This document shows, piece by piece, positions 1-9,600 of a stretch of DNA of 46,604 nucleotides (within the stretch, counting starts at the first letter, position 1; each line of letters starts with the position of its first letter). The DNA is from H2-BAC3 sp045863035 (GTDB lineage Bacteria; Bacteroidota; Ignavibacteria; Ignavibacteriales; Ignavibacteriaceae). Both the position numbers and the translations under genes were made by a program. Location: assembly GCA_045863035.1 (NCBI GenBank), contig BTUV01000014.1, forward strand, positions 1-46,604, in the 5' to 3' direction. The notes beneath the pieces were generated by a model. The model was given only the letters and a program-made list of their open reading frames with translations, made no database searches and had not been told where the DNA came from.

Positions 1-120
1 TAAGAATTTCACACCTTCGGTGTTAAGCATCGCAATATCACCCTTTCAGGGTTTTTATGTTGCCGTTTTATGATTCATCTATAAGAATTCCACACCTTCG
101 GTGTTAAGCATCGCAATTTC
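1..120. repeat. Two copies of an 81-bp-spaced hairpin repeat
   Basis: The segment beginning taagaatt, with hairpin ACACC-TTCG-GTGT followed by TAAGCATCGCAAT, occurs at 1 and again at 82. Between them lies a second hairpin, ACCCT-TTC-AGGGT. Read on the minus strand these give the pattern 'stem-GAAGG-stem, TGAAATTCTTATAG', which matches other hairpins at 2458-2550 and 10155-10238. No coding potential was seen. Confidence 0.75.
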
Positions 121-146
121 TGTAATACGAAAACTTCTAACTTCCC

Positions 147-184
147 GCATTGTACATTGTAAATTATACATTGTACATTGTTGA
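147..184. repeat. Heptamer array, TGTACAA/TTTACAA family
   Basis: Units of 7 bp (acattgt, aaattat, acattgt) run in tandem; in the common register they read TGTACAA/TTTACAA on the minus strand. The array overlaps the last codons and stop of the minus-strand thioesterase gene, which therefore ends in the peptide TMYNV. Confidence 0.75.
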
Positions 185-586
185 AAATCTTTTTCTCGTT
201 TCATCTGACACTCTTACCGGCCGGAGGGATTTTGGATCCACGGGGCACCAGAGGGTGCGGGCGGAAGCAAGGAGTTTATTGTCGGAGGCACGATATATAT
301 TGGTAAGCCGCTCAAAGGAAAGCGCTGTAGATGTACCCACCCTGGTTTTCGCAATGATATCATCTCCGGATTTTGCAGGATACTTGTAATCAATCTCATG
401 CCTGATCACCACCCAAAGATATTTTTCCGCCTCTTCCTCTGTTGCCGCATGATACCAGTGAGCAACTGCTGCATCCTGCACCCAGCGGACATAGACGGTA
501 TTGTTCACATGATTCAGACGGTCAATGTCTTCCGGTCTGACATTTCTGCGCAGTTCAAATATCTCAGTTGAGGGATCGGGAGTCAT
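164..586 (-). CDS. Acyl-CoA thioesterase, 4HBT/YbgC-FadM type
   Basis: This is a 140-residue hotdog-fold thioesterase that would hydrolyse acyl-CoA or acyl-ACP thioesters in the cytosol. Residues 17-32 carry the 4HBT signature (D22, followed by NHVNN and YVRW), with D22 as the likely catalytic acid; length is normal for the family. The start at 586 has a purine-rich leader (gaaagaaac). The last five codons and the TAA stop lie in a heptamer array, so the natural C-terminus may have been replaced. It stands alone between repeat-rich gaps. The substrate cannot be read from sequence. Confidence 0.85.
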   Translation of the reverse strand: MTPDPSTEIFELRRNVRPEDIDRLNHVNNTVYVRWVQDAAVAHWYHAATEEEAEKYLWVVIRHEIDYKYPAKSGDDIIAKTRVGTSTALSFERLTNIYRASDNKLLASARTLWCPVDPKSLRPVRVSDETRKRFSTMYNV

Positions 587-628
587 AGTGTTTCTTTCAT
601 GTTATAATTTTGAAGAGAGCGGCTCATG

Positions 629-776
629 ATCCGCCCAATTTTCACCATTTTTTGGGCAGATAGCAGTATCATCCGCCCAATTTTGACCGTTTTTTGGGCA
701 GATGGGCGCTGACATGCACAACGATTGGGCAGATAGGGATATCATCCGCCCAATTTTTACCATTTTTTGGGCAGAT
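629..776. repeat. Three tandem palindromic elements (ATCCGCCCAA...TTGGGCAGAT)
   Basis: ATCCGCCCAA at 629, 671 and 744 is each followed after 13-ish bases of TTTT-rich loop by TTGGGCAGAT (652, 694, 767). The arms pair over 10 bp with one mismatch. An extra right arm alone lies at 725-734. The elements fill most of the gap between the thioesterase and the OmpA gene. Confidence 0.8.
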
Positions 777-778
777 AG

Positions 779-816
779 ATTAATTAGTAATGAGGAAGTA
801 GTAATTAGTAATGGAC
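779..816. repeat. Heptamer array, TTAGTAA family
   Basis: Units taattag, taatgag, gaagtag, taattag, taatgg follow directly on the last palindromic element. The same unit family recurs at 15074, 15755 and 46310. Confidence 0.65.
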
Positions 817-881
817 CAGGTAGATGCTCTAAGCGTCTTGGCGTCTTAGCGCGAGGCTATCCGGGCAGATGCAAATCCGGA

Positions 882-2342
882 TTAATTTAACCGGACGATT
901 ACCACTCTTCTGTTCTGTGCTCTTCCTTCTTCGGTAGAGTTATCAGCAACGGGGAATTCATGCCCCATTCCTCGAACGGTAAATCTCTGCGCGGATATTC
1001 CCTTACCCGTCAGATATTTCAGGACAGCATTTGCCCGCTGAAGAGAAATTCTTTTATTCACTTCCGCCCTACCGACATTATCCGTATGCCCCTCGATCAG
1101 CCAGTTTGACTTTCCATCCGCATTCATTTCAGCAGCAAGCCGGTCCAGATCAGCGTATGCAGCATGAAGCAGTTCAGAACTTCCGCTTCTGAATGAAGCA
1201 CCGGCACTCAGGACGAATTCCTTTGTCACCTCGTACGGAACCGGGACCTCCTTAATAACCTGCTCCTTTTTAATCGGGCAGCCGGTTGAGTCCACCTGAA
1301 CTCCGGCGGGAGTATTCGGGCACTTGTCAAATACATCATAGACACCGTCTCCATCGGAATCGAGCGGACAGCCGTTTTTATCAACAGTCACACCGGGAAG
1401 GGTGGATGGGCACTGATCAAGGTAATCGGGAACACCATCCTCATCGGAATCAACCGGGCAACCATATTGATCAACACGGACGTTTCGTGGTGTATTGGTG
1501 CAGATGTCCAGGTAGTCGGGCACGCCATCTTTATCGGTATCAGCGGGACATCCGGCCCGGTCAACTTTAACTCCCTCAGGAGTGCCTGGGCAGTCATCCA
1601 GATAATCATACACACCGTCTTTATCCTCATCATAGGGACATCCAAAAGCGTCCGTCTTCACACCAGGAGGAGTACCAAGGCACATATCCTTTGAATCGGG
1701 GATACCATCGCCATCCTCATCGGTATCACCAAAAAACGCAAAAGAAAATCCCGCCTGACCAAATAGGATGTTATCCTTATCAGTACCTTTTAGGAGGTTG
1801 TCAAGATTATCCTCCGGACTGATGAAAACGCCACCGATGAGATTTAAGGTAAGGTTTTTTGTAAGGAGAATCCGGAAGCCGAAGTCAGCGTTAAAATTGA
1901 GTTCGGTAGTTTCGTAGGCCGGAGTGCGGGTCAGAACCACTCCCCCTTCAGTTTTGGGTTTAAATGATAGAATGGAAGCACCTGCCGAGAACTGAGGGAA
2001 AAAGACCTCGCCAATGGATAAATTATACACCAGGGCACCGCCGTAGTAGAGGAGGTCAGTGCGCACCTCTTTGGGGGTGAGGGCCGCATCCGTTGCCTTC
2101 AGATAGCCGTAAGCGCCGAATGCCTTAATGCCAAGACTGCTTTTTGAGTAGGTCGGGAAGTAATACTCCAGAGAAGCCATGCCCATGTAGTCCAGGTTGA
2201 AATCGGAGTAGTCGGTCATACCGAGGGTAGGTCCACCTCCGACAGAAAGCACGAGTGTCCCGGTGAAGGGGTGGTAGATATCCTTCGACTGGCCAAAGAG
2301 AGCAGCCGGGAGAAAAAGCATCAAGAGGAGCAGGCGTTTCAT
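882..2342 (-). CDS. OmpA-family outer-membrane protein with TSP3 repeats
   Basis: This 486-residue protein probably links the outer membrane to peptidoglycan. Residues 1-18 form a signal peptide (MKRLLLLMLFLPAALFGQ). Residues about 19-200 resemble a beta-barrel. Residues about 205-365 hold five thrombospondin type-3 calcium repeats of about 32 residues (D-x-D-x-D-G ... C ... T-P ... V-D ... G-C-P), also visible as a near-90-bp DNA repeat at 1270-1710. Residues about 375-486 form the OmpA domain with GHTDNVG and the NRRV end that bind diaminopimelate. It is monocistronic, flanked by repeats on both sides. Architecture is typical of Bacteroidota and Ignavibacteria. Confidence 0.93.
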   Translation of the reverse strand: MKRLLLLMLFLPAALFGQSKDIYHPFTGTLVLSVGGGPTLGMTDYSDFNLDYMGMASLEYYFPTYSKSSLGIKAFGAYGYLKATDAALTPKEVRTDLLYYGGALVYNLSIGEVFFPQFSAGASILSFKPKTEGGVVLTRTPAYETTELNFNADFGFRILLTKNLTLNLIGGVFISPEDNLDNLLKGTDKDNILFGQAGFSFAFFGDTDEDGDGIPDSKDMCLGTPPGVKTDAFGCPYDEDKDGVYDYLDDCPGTPEGVKVDRAGCPADTDKDGVPDYLDICTNTPRNVRVDQYGCPVDSDEDGVPDYLDQCPSTLPGVTVDKNGCPLDSDGDGVYDVFDKCPNTPAGVQVDSTGCPIKKEQVIKEVPVPYEVTKEFVLSAGASFRSGSSELLHAAYADLDRLAAEMNADGKSNWLIEGHTDNVGRAEVNKRISLQRANAVLKYLTGKGISAQRFTVRGMGHEFPVADNSTEEGRAQNRRVVIVRLN

Positions 2343-2401
2343 TTCGTCTCAAAATTAAAAAATCATACTACCAAATTAACCTAATCGGTGAAATCAGGAA
2401 A

Positions 2402-2450
2402 AGAATTATGAGATATGAATTATGAAGGATGAAGTATGAAATATGAATTT
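2402..2450. repeat. Heptamer array, TTATGAA family
   Basis: Seven consecutive units of the type attatga, gatatga, aggatga, agtatga, aatatga lie just upstream of the OmpA gene. In the common register they read TTATGAA/GTATGAA. Confidence 0.75.
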
Positions 2451-2625
2451 CACCGAAATGCCGAAGGCATGATATTGTTATAGAAAGAATATATCCAACA
2501 ACAACCCCGGAACGCCGAAGGCGTGACATTATCAATGCAATATCCGTGGTCATCGATGCCGCTCCTACGGAGCTTTGGGGTGGTTTGGGTTGTATGTGTT
2601 ATTACTATTTCTCCCCGATGGGGTT
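2451..2625. repeat. Cluster of GAAGG-loop hairpin repeats
   Basis: Successive hairpins ATGCC-GAA-GGCAT (followed by GATATTGTTATAGAAA), ACGCC-GAA-GGCGT (followed by GACATTATC), GCTCC-TAC-GGAGC and CCCC-GAT-GGGG are spaced 30-60 bp apart. The stems differ but the loop and flanks are conserved. The portion 2551-2623 is repeated almost exactly at 3233-3306. Confidence 0.7.
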
Positions 2626-2779
2626 TGGTGCTGCGAGGGTTATCGACGACAATGTCATCACAACTTCGTCGGGATTTTGACTCTGGATAGTACCGGAAAA
2701 TCTAATCTTCGCGCGTTCGCCCGGGGTTGTTTATCTGATGCGGAATCAATACATTTCAAAATCATTTTATGGAAAGCCA

Positions 2780-3001
2780 ATGGAATCATTAAAAATAAAA
2801 TCCCAGGATTTAGAAAAGTTCATAGAAGATTCTGTCCGGAATTATATTGATAAAAACATCAAAGCGATCAGCGCAACAGTTCTTGAGGAACTTGAAGATA
2901 CGGCACTTTCCCTGGCGATTGAGGAGGGTAAAACCGGAATTGATATTCACCCGGAGGAGATAAAAAGATATTTATCATCGGATAAACCGGATATAGAATA
3001 A
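2780..3001 (+). CDS. Small hypothetical protein
   Basis: I do not recognise this 73-residue, charged, mostly helical protein (MESLKIKSQDLEKFIED at the N-terminus). The frame is open from an ATG at 2738 (87 residues); I prefer the ATG at 2780 because the upstream segment looks like untranslated sequence and the protein then starts naturally, but no strong ribosome-binding site settles it. It ends just before a long heptamer array. Size and charge would suit an antitoxin-like or regulatory protein, but no toxin partner is adjacent, so no function is assigned. Confidence 0.45.
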   Translation: MESLKIKSQDLEKFIEDSVRNYIDKNIKAISATVLEELEDTALSLAIEEGKTGIDIHPEEIKRYLSSDKPDIE

Positions 3002-3002
3002 C

Positions 3003-3190
3003 ATAAGAATTATGAAGGATGAATTATGAAGTATGAGGTATGAAGTATGAATTATGAAGTATGAGGTATGAAGTATGAATTATGAAGTATGAGGTATGAG
3101 GTATGAATTATGAATTTCGGGAAAGAATTATGAGGGATGAAGTATGAAGGAAGAAATATTAATGGTGAATTATGAAATATGAATTTCGGA
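3003..3190. repeat. Long heptamer array, TTATGAA family
   Basis: About 25 units of 7 bp (tatgaag, tatgagg, tatgaat and variants) run almost without interruption, with a higher-order period of four to five units in the first 110 bp. This is the longest pure array of this family in the window. Start of the array immediately follows the TAA stop of the small upstream gene. Confidence 0.85.
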
Positions 3191-3231
3191 GGAATGACAA
3201 GGAATGATTTTGATTCACGCCACATAAGAAG

Positions 3232-3308
3232 CCATCAATGCCGCTCCTACGGGGCTTTGGCGGGGTTTGGGTTTTATGTGTTATTACTATTTCGCCCCGT
3301 TGGGGTTT
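3232..3308. repeat. Second copy of hairpin repeat
   Basis: This is a near-identical, same-orientation copy of 2551-2623: hairpin GCTCC-TAC-GGGGC, the spacer TATGTGTTATTACTATTTC and hairpin CCCC-GTT-GGGG. The rest of the gap up to 3495 holds no gene that I can see. Confidence 0.75.
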
Positions 3309-3495
3309 TGGCTTGGTTAAATGATAGCTAATCTTTTTTCTTTATGCCCCCTCTTTCCAATACAAAGCCATATTAAAATCTTCCCCGCTTACTTCCCAAA
3401 TGTATATTTTATTATATCTTAGTTTGTCAGGAGAGAGGGGGTTTGGGGTTGAGTCTGTTTTCGCGTATCAGATATATATCAGACTTACAAAACCT

Positions 3496-5064
3496 CTATT
3501 TCAACATTAATAATTTCGCGGTTTTGTTAAAATCTTTTCCTACAAACCTTACGATATATACCCCGGAACTCAGCCCCCTGAAATCGGCACTGTATTCCTG
3601 AACTCCTTCAGTTACATGACCCGTATATATTGTCATAACCTCCGAACCATCAGTGGAATATACTTTTAGTGCAACCTCTGCAGGGTTACTTAGCTCAACC
3701 CGGATGGTGGTTGAGGGGTTAAAGGGATTCGGGTAGTTGCTGAGGAGGATATATTCCCGCGGCGGTGTTGTTTCATCAGCATCGGTGAGGTTTATGGTTA
3801 CGCCGGTGATGGTGGTCTGGGTTGGTGTAATTTCCAGAGAACCGATCAGATAATCAGGCAGGTGAATACGCTGCGCCAGTAGTTCGTAGGAACCGTAAGG
3901 GAGTTTGGGGAGGAGAAATTCATTCCCTGATCCGGATATACCGGTCGCATATACTTTACCATTCTGTAAAGAGCGGGCATAGAGCACGACTGCAGCCGCG
4001 GCAAGTCTGTTTGCCAATGCCAGAACCGAACCGGTTATACGGCCGTCTCCGTATGCGGAGTCCCGCTGCATGGTAAGTGATATATTCTGTACCGCGCTGT
4101 TAACATATACTGAATCCGCATGCTGCCAGAGGAGCGGGGAATAATTTCCGCTTTTGTAATAGGCAGGGATAAAATAATCGGAGAAGGACTGAACAAAATA
4201 ATATCCGGCCGAACTGATATTCTTTACCGAAAAATTACCGCGGTAGTCAACCAGAGCGGTATATACATTATTCGTTTCCTCCAGAATTTTACCGGGATTA
4301 TGCTTCCCTTTTCTGATCACCACCACACCTTTATCAACCGGATATACGGAGACAGAATCGGAGACCACACCCTGCACCGAAAATCCGGTCGGGGTTACCG
4401 CGTGGAGAACAATTTCCGCATGAGAAACCGAATCCCGTTTCACCATCACCGGCTGAGCAGAAAAGGGATTTCCCGTGTTGCCGGAAAAGATGAGATTCCC
4501 CTCGGGATGCTTCACGGCTAAGAGGTATTCCCCTGCCGGAAGCTGTAATGAGAAATTACCGTATATATCCGTCACCGCGGATATATACTGATACAGTCCC
4601 TCATGAAAAATATATACCGGCAGACCGGGGAGGGGCATTCCCTGATAGACCACGGAGCCAGACGCGGTACCAAGAGGAGGATCGGGATCGTGAAATTTAA
4701 TTTTTATTTTCACCGTGACCGGCTCCGGATCGTAATTCACATAAACAAACATCGTATCAACGGTGTCTGTTACGGCGATTGACGCATAGTGGGAAAGGAT
4801 GCAGTCCATGCCAAGTGTATCCCCCGCCTGTAAGGTCATGGGGTAACCGTTGTAGGAATCCCAGCGGATAAAATAACGCTGATTGATATAAGATATGCTG
4901 TCAATCTCCAACGGCTGATTTCCTTCATTGATGAACCAGACTTTTTCAAATCGGTTGAAGCGGTCTTCAAACTCAATTTTCCCCGGCCTGATGTCCAGAT
5001 CGGGCTGGGCATGGATATATGAAGAAATTACCATCAGCAGGATAACCGGCAGGGATTTAAGCAT
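3496..5064 (-). CDS. T9SS type A sorting-domain cargo protein with carboxypeptidase-regulatory-like domain
   Basis: This 522-residue secreted protein has a signal peptide at residues 1-20 (LPVILLMVISSYIHA then Q). An HYDIN/ASPM-like beta domain spans about 25-130 and a carboxypeptidase-regulatory-like (Ig-type) domain spans about 135-230 (VTDIYGNFSLQLPAGEYLL). A second beta-rich region follows. The last 80 residues are a type IX secretion sorting tail, beginning NYPNPFNPSTT and ending with GVYIVRF and a terminal LLMLK. Such tails direct export across the outer membrane by the Por system. Its gene is divergent from the sigma factor gene. No catalytic residues were seen, so an adhesive or structural role is likely. 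Confidence 0.88.
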   Translation of the reverse strand: MLKSLPVILLMVISSYIHAQPDLDIRPGKIEFEDRFNRFEKVWFINEGNQPLEIDSISYINQRYFIRWDSYNGYPMTLQAGDTLGMDCILSHYASIAVTDTVDTMFVYVNYDPEPVTVKIKIKFHDPDPPLGTASGSVVYQGMPLPGLPVYIFHEGLYQYISAVTDIYGNFSLQLPAGEYLLAVKHPEGNLIFSGNTGNPFSAQPVMVKRDSVSHAEIVLHAVTPTGFSVQGVVSDSVSVYPVDKGVVVIRKGKHNPGKILEETNNVYTALVDYRGNFSVKNISSAGYYFVQSFSDYFIPAYYKSGNYSPLLWQHADSVYVNSAVQNISLTMQRDSAYGDGRITGSVLALANRLAAAAVVLYARSLQNGKVYATGISGSGNEFLLPKLPYGSYELLAQRIHLPDYLIGSLEITPTQTTITGVTINLTDADETTPPREYILLSNYPNPFNPSTTIRVELSNPAEVALKVYSTDGSEVMTIYTGHVTEGVQEYSADFRGLSSGVYIVRFVGKDFNKTAKLLMLK

Positions 5065-5126
5065 ATTTTTTGATATTTTTCATACTTTAGTTAGTATAAA
5101 ATAGCTTCAAAAAGTGACATTACCCA

Positions 5127-5687
5127 TTGGGTGAAAAAGAATTACAGTTTCTGCATTTTACTTCCGAGGACTTAACCCCCCTTCTCGAGGCGGCAAAGTC
5201 GGGGGATGAGACTGCCTTCAGCCGGCTTTCGGTGATGGTGCAGACCATCGCGCGGGAGTATTTCCAAGCAAAATTCCGCAGCGGAAAGCTCAGGAATATT
5301 GAGGATGCCGAGGATCTGACCTCCAATGTCTGGCTTTCCTTCGCGAAGCAGTACCAGAAGATTGAAAATCCGGAGTACTGGCTCAGGCGGGTGCTTTTTC
5401 TAAGTTTTGTGAGTTTTTACAAGAAGGCAAAAAAATACCAGTACAGCGATCCGGAGGAAGTGTTCAAAAAAACCAGAAGTGAATATAATTTCGGGGAGGA
5501 AGCTGATATTGAGCGGGTAACGGCTATTACGGCTGAGATGTCCGGTGAAAAGCGGGAGATACTGCGGATGCGGTTTCAGGAGGAAATGAAGTTCCAGGAG
5601 ATAGCAGAAGCACTGGGGAAAAGCGAAGACGCGGTCAAGAAGATGTTTTACCGGCTGATCGCGGAAATCAGGGAGAAACTGAAATGA
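5127..5687 (+). CDS. ECF-type RNA polymerase sigma factor
   Basis: This 186-residue sigma-70 family protein has region 2 at about 18-110 (DAEDLTSNVWLSF motif) and region 4 at about 135-186 (ILRMRF, then helix-turn-helix QEIAEALGKSEDAVKKMFYRL). The start is TTG at 5127: the frame is blocked by TGA at 5115 and the next ATG would cut into region 2. A possible promoter, TTGATA at 5070 and TATAAA at 5095, precedes it but the 19-bp spacer is long. It is followed after 37 bp by a membrane anti-sigma gene and then a TPR-CHAT gene, suggesting one operon in which sigma is released by a signal. Confidence 0.9.
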   Translation: MGEKELQFLHFTSEDLTPLLEAAKSGDETAFSRLSVMVQTIAREYFQAKFRSGKLRNIEDAEDLTSNVWLSFAKQYQKIENPEYWLRRVLFLSFVSFYKKAKKYQYSDPEEVFKKTRSEYNFGEEADIERVTAITAEMSGEKREILRMRFQEEMKFQEIAEALGKSEDAVKKMFYRLIAEIREKLK

Positions 5688-5724
5688 TGTCCCAAATCAC
5701 ACGAACAGAATACTATTTACCATT

Positions 5725-6660
5725 ATGAGCGAAACAAAAAAATCACCCGAAGATATTTTAGCGGGGCTGAGCGACGAGGATGCCGGAAAGATTCTGAGCA
5801 ACCCGCCGGATGTAGATCAGAATTTGAAGGAATATTCTTCGGTTCATCAGAAGGTGGAGAAGGCATTCAGCAAAGAGCGTCATCCCGATGTGATGGAACT
5901 GGCGGAGTATATTGTTGCGGAGACTGCCGAAGAGGATATCAGCGGAAGCGGGTTATTTACAGGAATTAAAAAACATCTTGAGGTGTGTCCCAATTGCAAA
6001 GCAGAGTATCATTCCCTTACGGAAGAACTACCTCAGCCGGCAAAGAAGGAAGAGAGAGCAACTGTTCCTGTCAGAAGCAGGAAAAAGAAAAAGCTGAGTT
6101 TTGCAAAGATTATATATTACCCTGTCCGGATCGCAGCAGTATTTCTGCTCGGCTGGCTTGCCATGTATTCAGCATCAGAACTTTCCAAACCTGAAGCGAT
6201 CAGATATGGTTCTGCAGATATCACTCCGGACGGCGTAAGCAGGGCACTGACCTCCGACACTTTTTCAGAGACGCACACACTGGTTTCAGAAGAGCGGTAT
6301 GATGAAGCCATCAGACTGCTGCTGAGCAAGATTGAAGAGGAACCGGACGGAACATCAGCATTTTATCTTCACTACACCGCGGGGAAGCTGTATCTGCTTT
6401 CCGCGCAGTCGGATATACTGGGGATGTTTACCAGCTACGATAATGAAAAAGTAGAGCTTGCCCGGAAGGAATTTCATCTTGCCATTGAGAAAAATTTTTC
6501 CGGCAAGTATGAAAATATTTCTTACGATGCATCATTTTATCTTGCCAAGACGTATATCCTGCAGAACAATTTCAGCAAGGGGAAAGAACTGCTGGAGTAT
6601 GTCGCCGGGACCAAGGGGAGCAAATCACGCGAAGCCGCTGAACTCTTAAGCGAACTCTGA
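5725..6660 (+). CDS. Membrane anti-sigma factor with Zn-finger-like motif and periplasmic TPR region
   Basis: This 311-residue protein has a cytoplasmic N-terminus with a zinc-finger-like H84-x3-C88-x2-C91 motif typical of ZAS/zf-HC2 anti-sigma factors; H53 may be a further ligand. A basic stretch (RSRKKKK, 117-123) precedes one membrane helix at about 131-150. The rest, about 185-311, is helical with TPR-like repeats and would lie in the periplasm. It lies downstream of the sigma gene and only 2 bp before the CHAT gene. By family analogy it would hold the sigma factor at the membrane until its periplasmic part is changed or cut. That last step is inference. Confidence 0.8.
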   Translation: MSETKKSPEDILAGLSDEDAGKILSNPPDVDQNLKEYSSVHQKVEKAFSKERHPDVMELAEYIVAETAEEDISGSGLFTGIKKHLEVCPNCKAEYHSLTEELPQPAKKEERATVPVRSRKKKKLSFAKIIYYPVRIAAVFLLGWLAMYSASELSKPEAIRYGSADITPDGVSRALTSDTFSETHTLVSEERYDEAIRLLLSKIEEEPDGTSAFYLHYTAGKLYLLSAQSDILGMFTSYDNEKVELARKEFHLAIEKNFSGKYENISYDASFYLAKTYILQNNFSKGKELLEYVAGTKGSKSREAAELLSEL

Positions 6661-6662
6661 AC

Positions 6663-9600
6663 ATGAAACGCACGGGACTGCTCGCCGGTTTCATCCTCAT
6701 TATCATCCTCACCTCTGGTCCGCATTATCAGTCATCGGACAAAGAGAGGATGCAGGAAAGCATTTCATCCTACGATGAAGTGTTCGAGAAAACCGTTATC
6801 ACGCTGAGAAGAAGGAACACCGAGGAAGTCAGTTTACTGAGCGCGAGAAGATACAAGGCGGGATTTCAGTTTGCTGTCATCCGCACCGACTCACTCAAAA
6901 AAGCGGGCGACTATCAGGCAGTGTTTGACACGCTTGATATATACTTCCCCGCTTCTCCGGCAAGTATTGTGTATTATGAAGAGCTGATCAGCACCGGAGC
7001 GGGCTCAGGAAATCTGCTGCTCATCAAAAACCGGCTGGATGAAATCCGTGACCGGCCGCTTACGCCGTATGAAGAATATGCCCGGGGCATCATCATGAAC
7101 CTGCGGGGGAATATCGACTCTGCTATCACTCTGTTCAGCGGCATTATCAGCAAACAACCTCAACTGACGATCGTTTATCTCCGTTACGCAAACGCACTCA
7201 AGGATAAAGGAAGATATACGGAGGCAAAAGCCGCTCTGAAAAAGTTTTTTACCGCAGACAATGATGACAGCTATCTTCATGCAGAGGCAGTCCTGCTGCA
7301 GGGAACCATCGCTTTTCTTGAGGGGGACTATGACCGGTCACTCCGGTATTATCAGCAGGCAGAAAAACTTTCCGATGAACTTTACGATATCCACACCGGA
7401 TCGAGGGCGCGGATCAATCAGGGGCTGGTGCATGATATATACGGAGAATATGATCCGGCAAGAAATCTTTTTAATAAAGGAATCGAAGGGGCAAAACGGC
7501 TGAAGGATCCGGAACTTCTGGCTTACGGATATTCTGAACTTGGAGTTTCCTATTCATTCACTTCGGACTATCCGGATGCACTCGGTTATTATCAGGAAGC
7601 GATCACCATTTATCTGAAGACCGGAAACTCACTCCGTCTTTCTTATCTGTATTCCAACAGAGGCAATCTGCAGAACGCGATGGGTAACTATGCGGGAGCG
7701 CTTGCGAGTTACCGCGCAGGAATTGAGGCATCGGGGGATGCTCCGCGTCCCCTGATCCAAAACCTGACAGGCATGGCAGATGTGTATGTCAATGCCGGCA
7801 ATTACACGCAGGCATTAAAACATTATCATGAAGCCAGGCAGCTCGCAAAAAAAATTAATGATAAGGATCTGCTCAGTTCCATAGAGACCGGTTCGGGTTC
7901 ATTTAAACTGAACCTCGGCGCTTACGAAGCAGCAGAGAAGCATTTCAGAAGGGCTCTGCTCTATACGGATGCAAAGAGCAATCCGCTTCAATCAGGAGAT
8001 ATAAAGGACAAACTGGCACTTGCCCTGAGCGGGCAGGGGAAAACGGATTCAGCGATCATCCTGCTACAGGAAGCAATCGGAACAGCAAAGAAGTATCAGG
8101 ATATCATACTTCTGGCATCAGCATCACAGAATCTTGCGGAGATCTATCATAAGGAGGGAGATGGAGCTAAAGCACTGAGTATTCTGGCTGAGATCAGAGG
8201 ATCAGTATCTGCAGAGATGTATCCACAGCAGCTTGCGGAGGCGGTCATTACAGAAGCGGATATACATCTTCAAGCCGGCAATGCTGCTGAAGCTCACAAC
8301 TTGCTCTCAAATTCCGGTATCAGGGCACTGCTCAAAAATAATTCTTATCTTACACTCTCTTACCACTCCGTTCACACCCGCACGCTGATTGCACTTGGCA
8401 TGAGAGAAGACGCGGAGAAAGAATTACAAGACGCAATAGCATTTTACGAAAGAACCGCACAATCGCTCATCCAAGGCAGCCATGATATACCGGGCCTTAC
8501 GGAACTTGCCGCAGGAATGTATAATGCACAGATACAACTGCTGAATGAGAAGGGGGATTACAAGACCGCGTTCAGTTACCTTGAGAGGAAAAACGGAGGA
8601 AGCGCGTTCAGGAATGTGATTTCCCTGACCCTTTCGGAGAAGATTGCGAATCCGGAGCAGCTTGATAAACTCTATTCCCTTGCCTGGACTGCTGAGTCGG
8701 AAATCCACACTCAGGAGAAGAGGGATTCAGCACTGCAACTGTATAACTCACTGCTTGCATTTATGTCGTCAGACAAACCTGTCATTACGAAGATGCTGAG
8801 TGTGCTGGAGATGCAATCATCCCTCGAGGAAGATGAGTATATCATCGCGCTGCATACAACGGAGGATTCGTCGTATATCTATGCACTCGGGAGAAATGAG
8901 TTTCTTACCAGAAAGATCAAAGGGGGGGCGAATTCACTAAAGAGAATCAAGCGGGGTATCTCCCCTAACTATGACCGGAGGCCGGGTTCGCCTGATTTCC
9001 TCAACCGGGATTTGTTTGCTTTTGACGCAGTTGCCGCACGTTATCTCTATAAACATCTGTTTGGTTTTCTGAATGACAAACTTGAGAAAGGAAGCCGGCT
9101 GATTATCCTTCCCGACAATGTATTCAGGGACTTTCCTTTTGAAACGCTTGTGGTAAAATCCGATGATGAGAACGGCAGTTTTCATTATGAAGCGTGCGAA
9201 TTTGCCGGAGAGCGATACCGTTTTGTATATACCCCATCCTACTCAGCATATAAGGGACTTGAGAAGATCAATTACAGCAAGAATAAGACTTCGCTGCTGG
9301 TGGGGAATCCGATTGTGAGTTCATCATCACGGGGATTTGCCGAGAGAAGAAGCATACAGGGGAATCAGGATGGAAGCAATACAAAGCAGTTCCTCCCATT
9401 AAAATACTCCGCTGAGGAAGTAAACTCCATCGACAATATGCTTGACTTCTCTACCGTACTGACCGGATCATTTGCCACAGAATCACGGTTCAGGGAGCTT
9501 GCGGCGGATGCTTCTCTGATACATCTTTCCGCACATTCTTCGGTAACAAGGAATCAGCCGGTGATCTATTTTTCAGGGCTGTATGATGCAGAACATGACG

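Noticed and set aside
1286..1694. Plus- and minus-strand frames across the TSP3 region
   Set aside because: They are shadows of the repeated OmpA/TSP3 coding sequence, which stays open in several frames.
3003..3190. CRISPR array
   Set aside because: There is no alternation of constant repeat and unique spacer; the period is 7 bp and no cas genes occur in the window.
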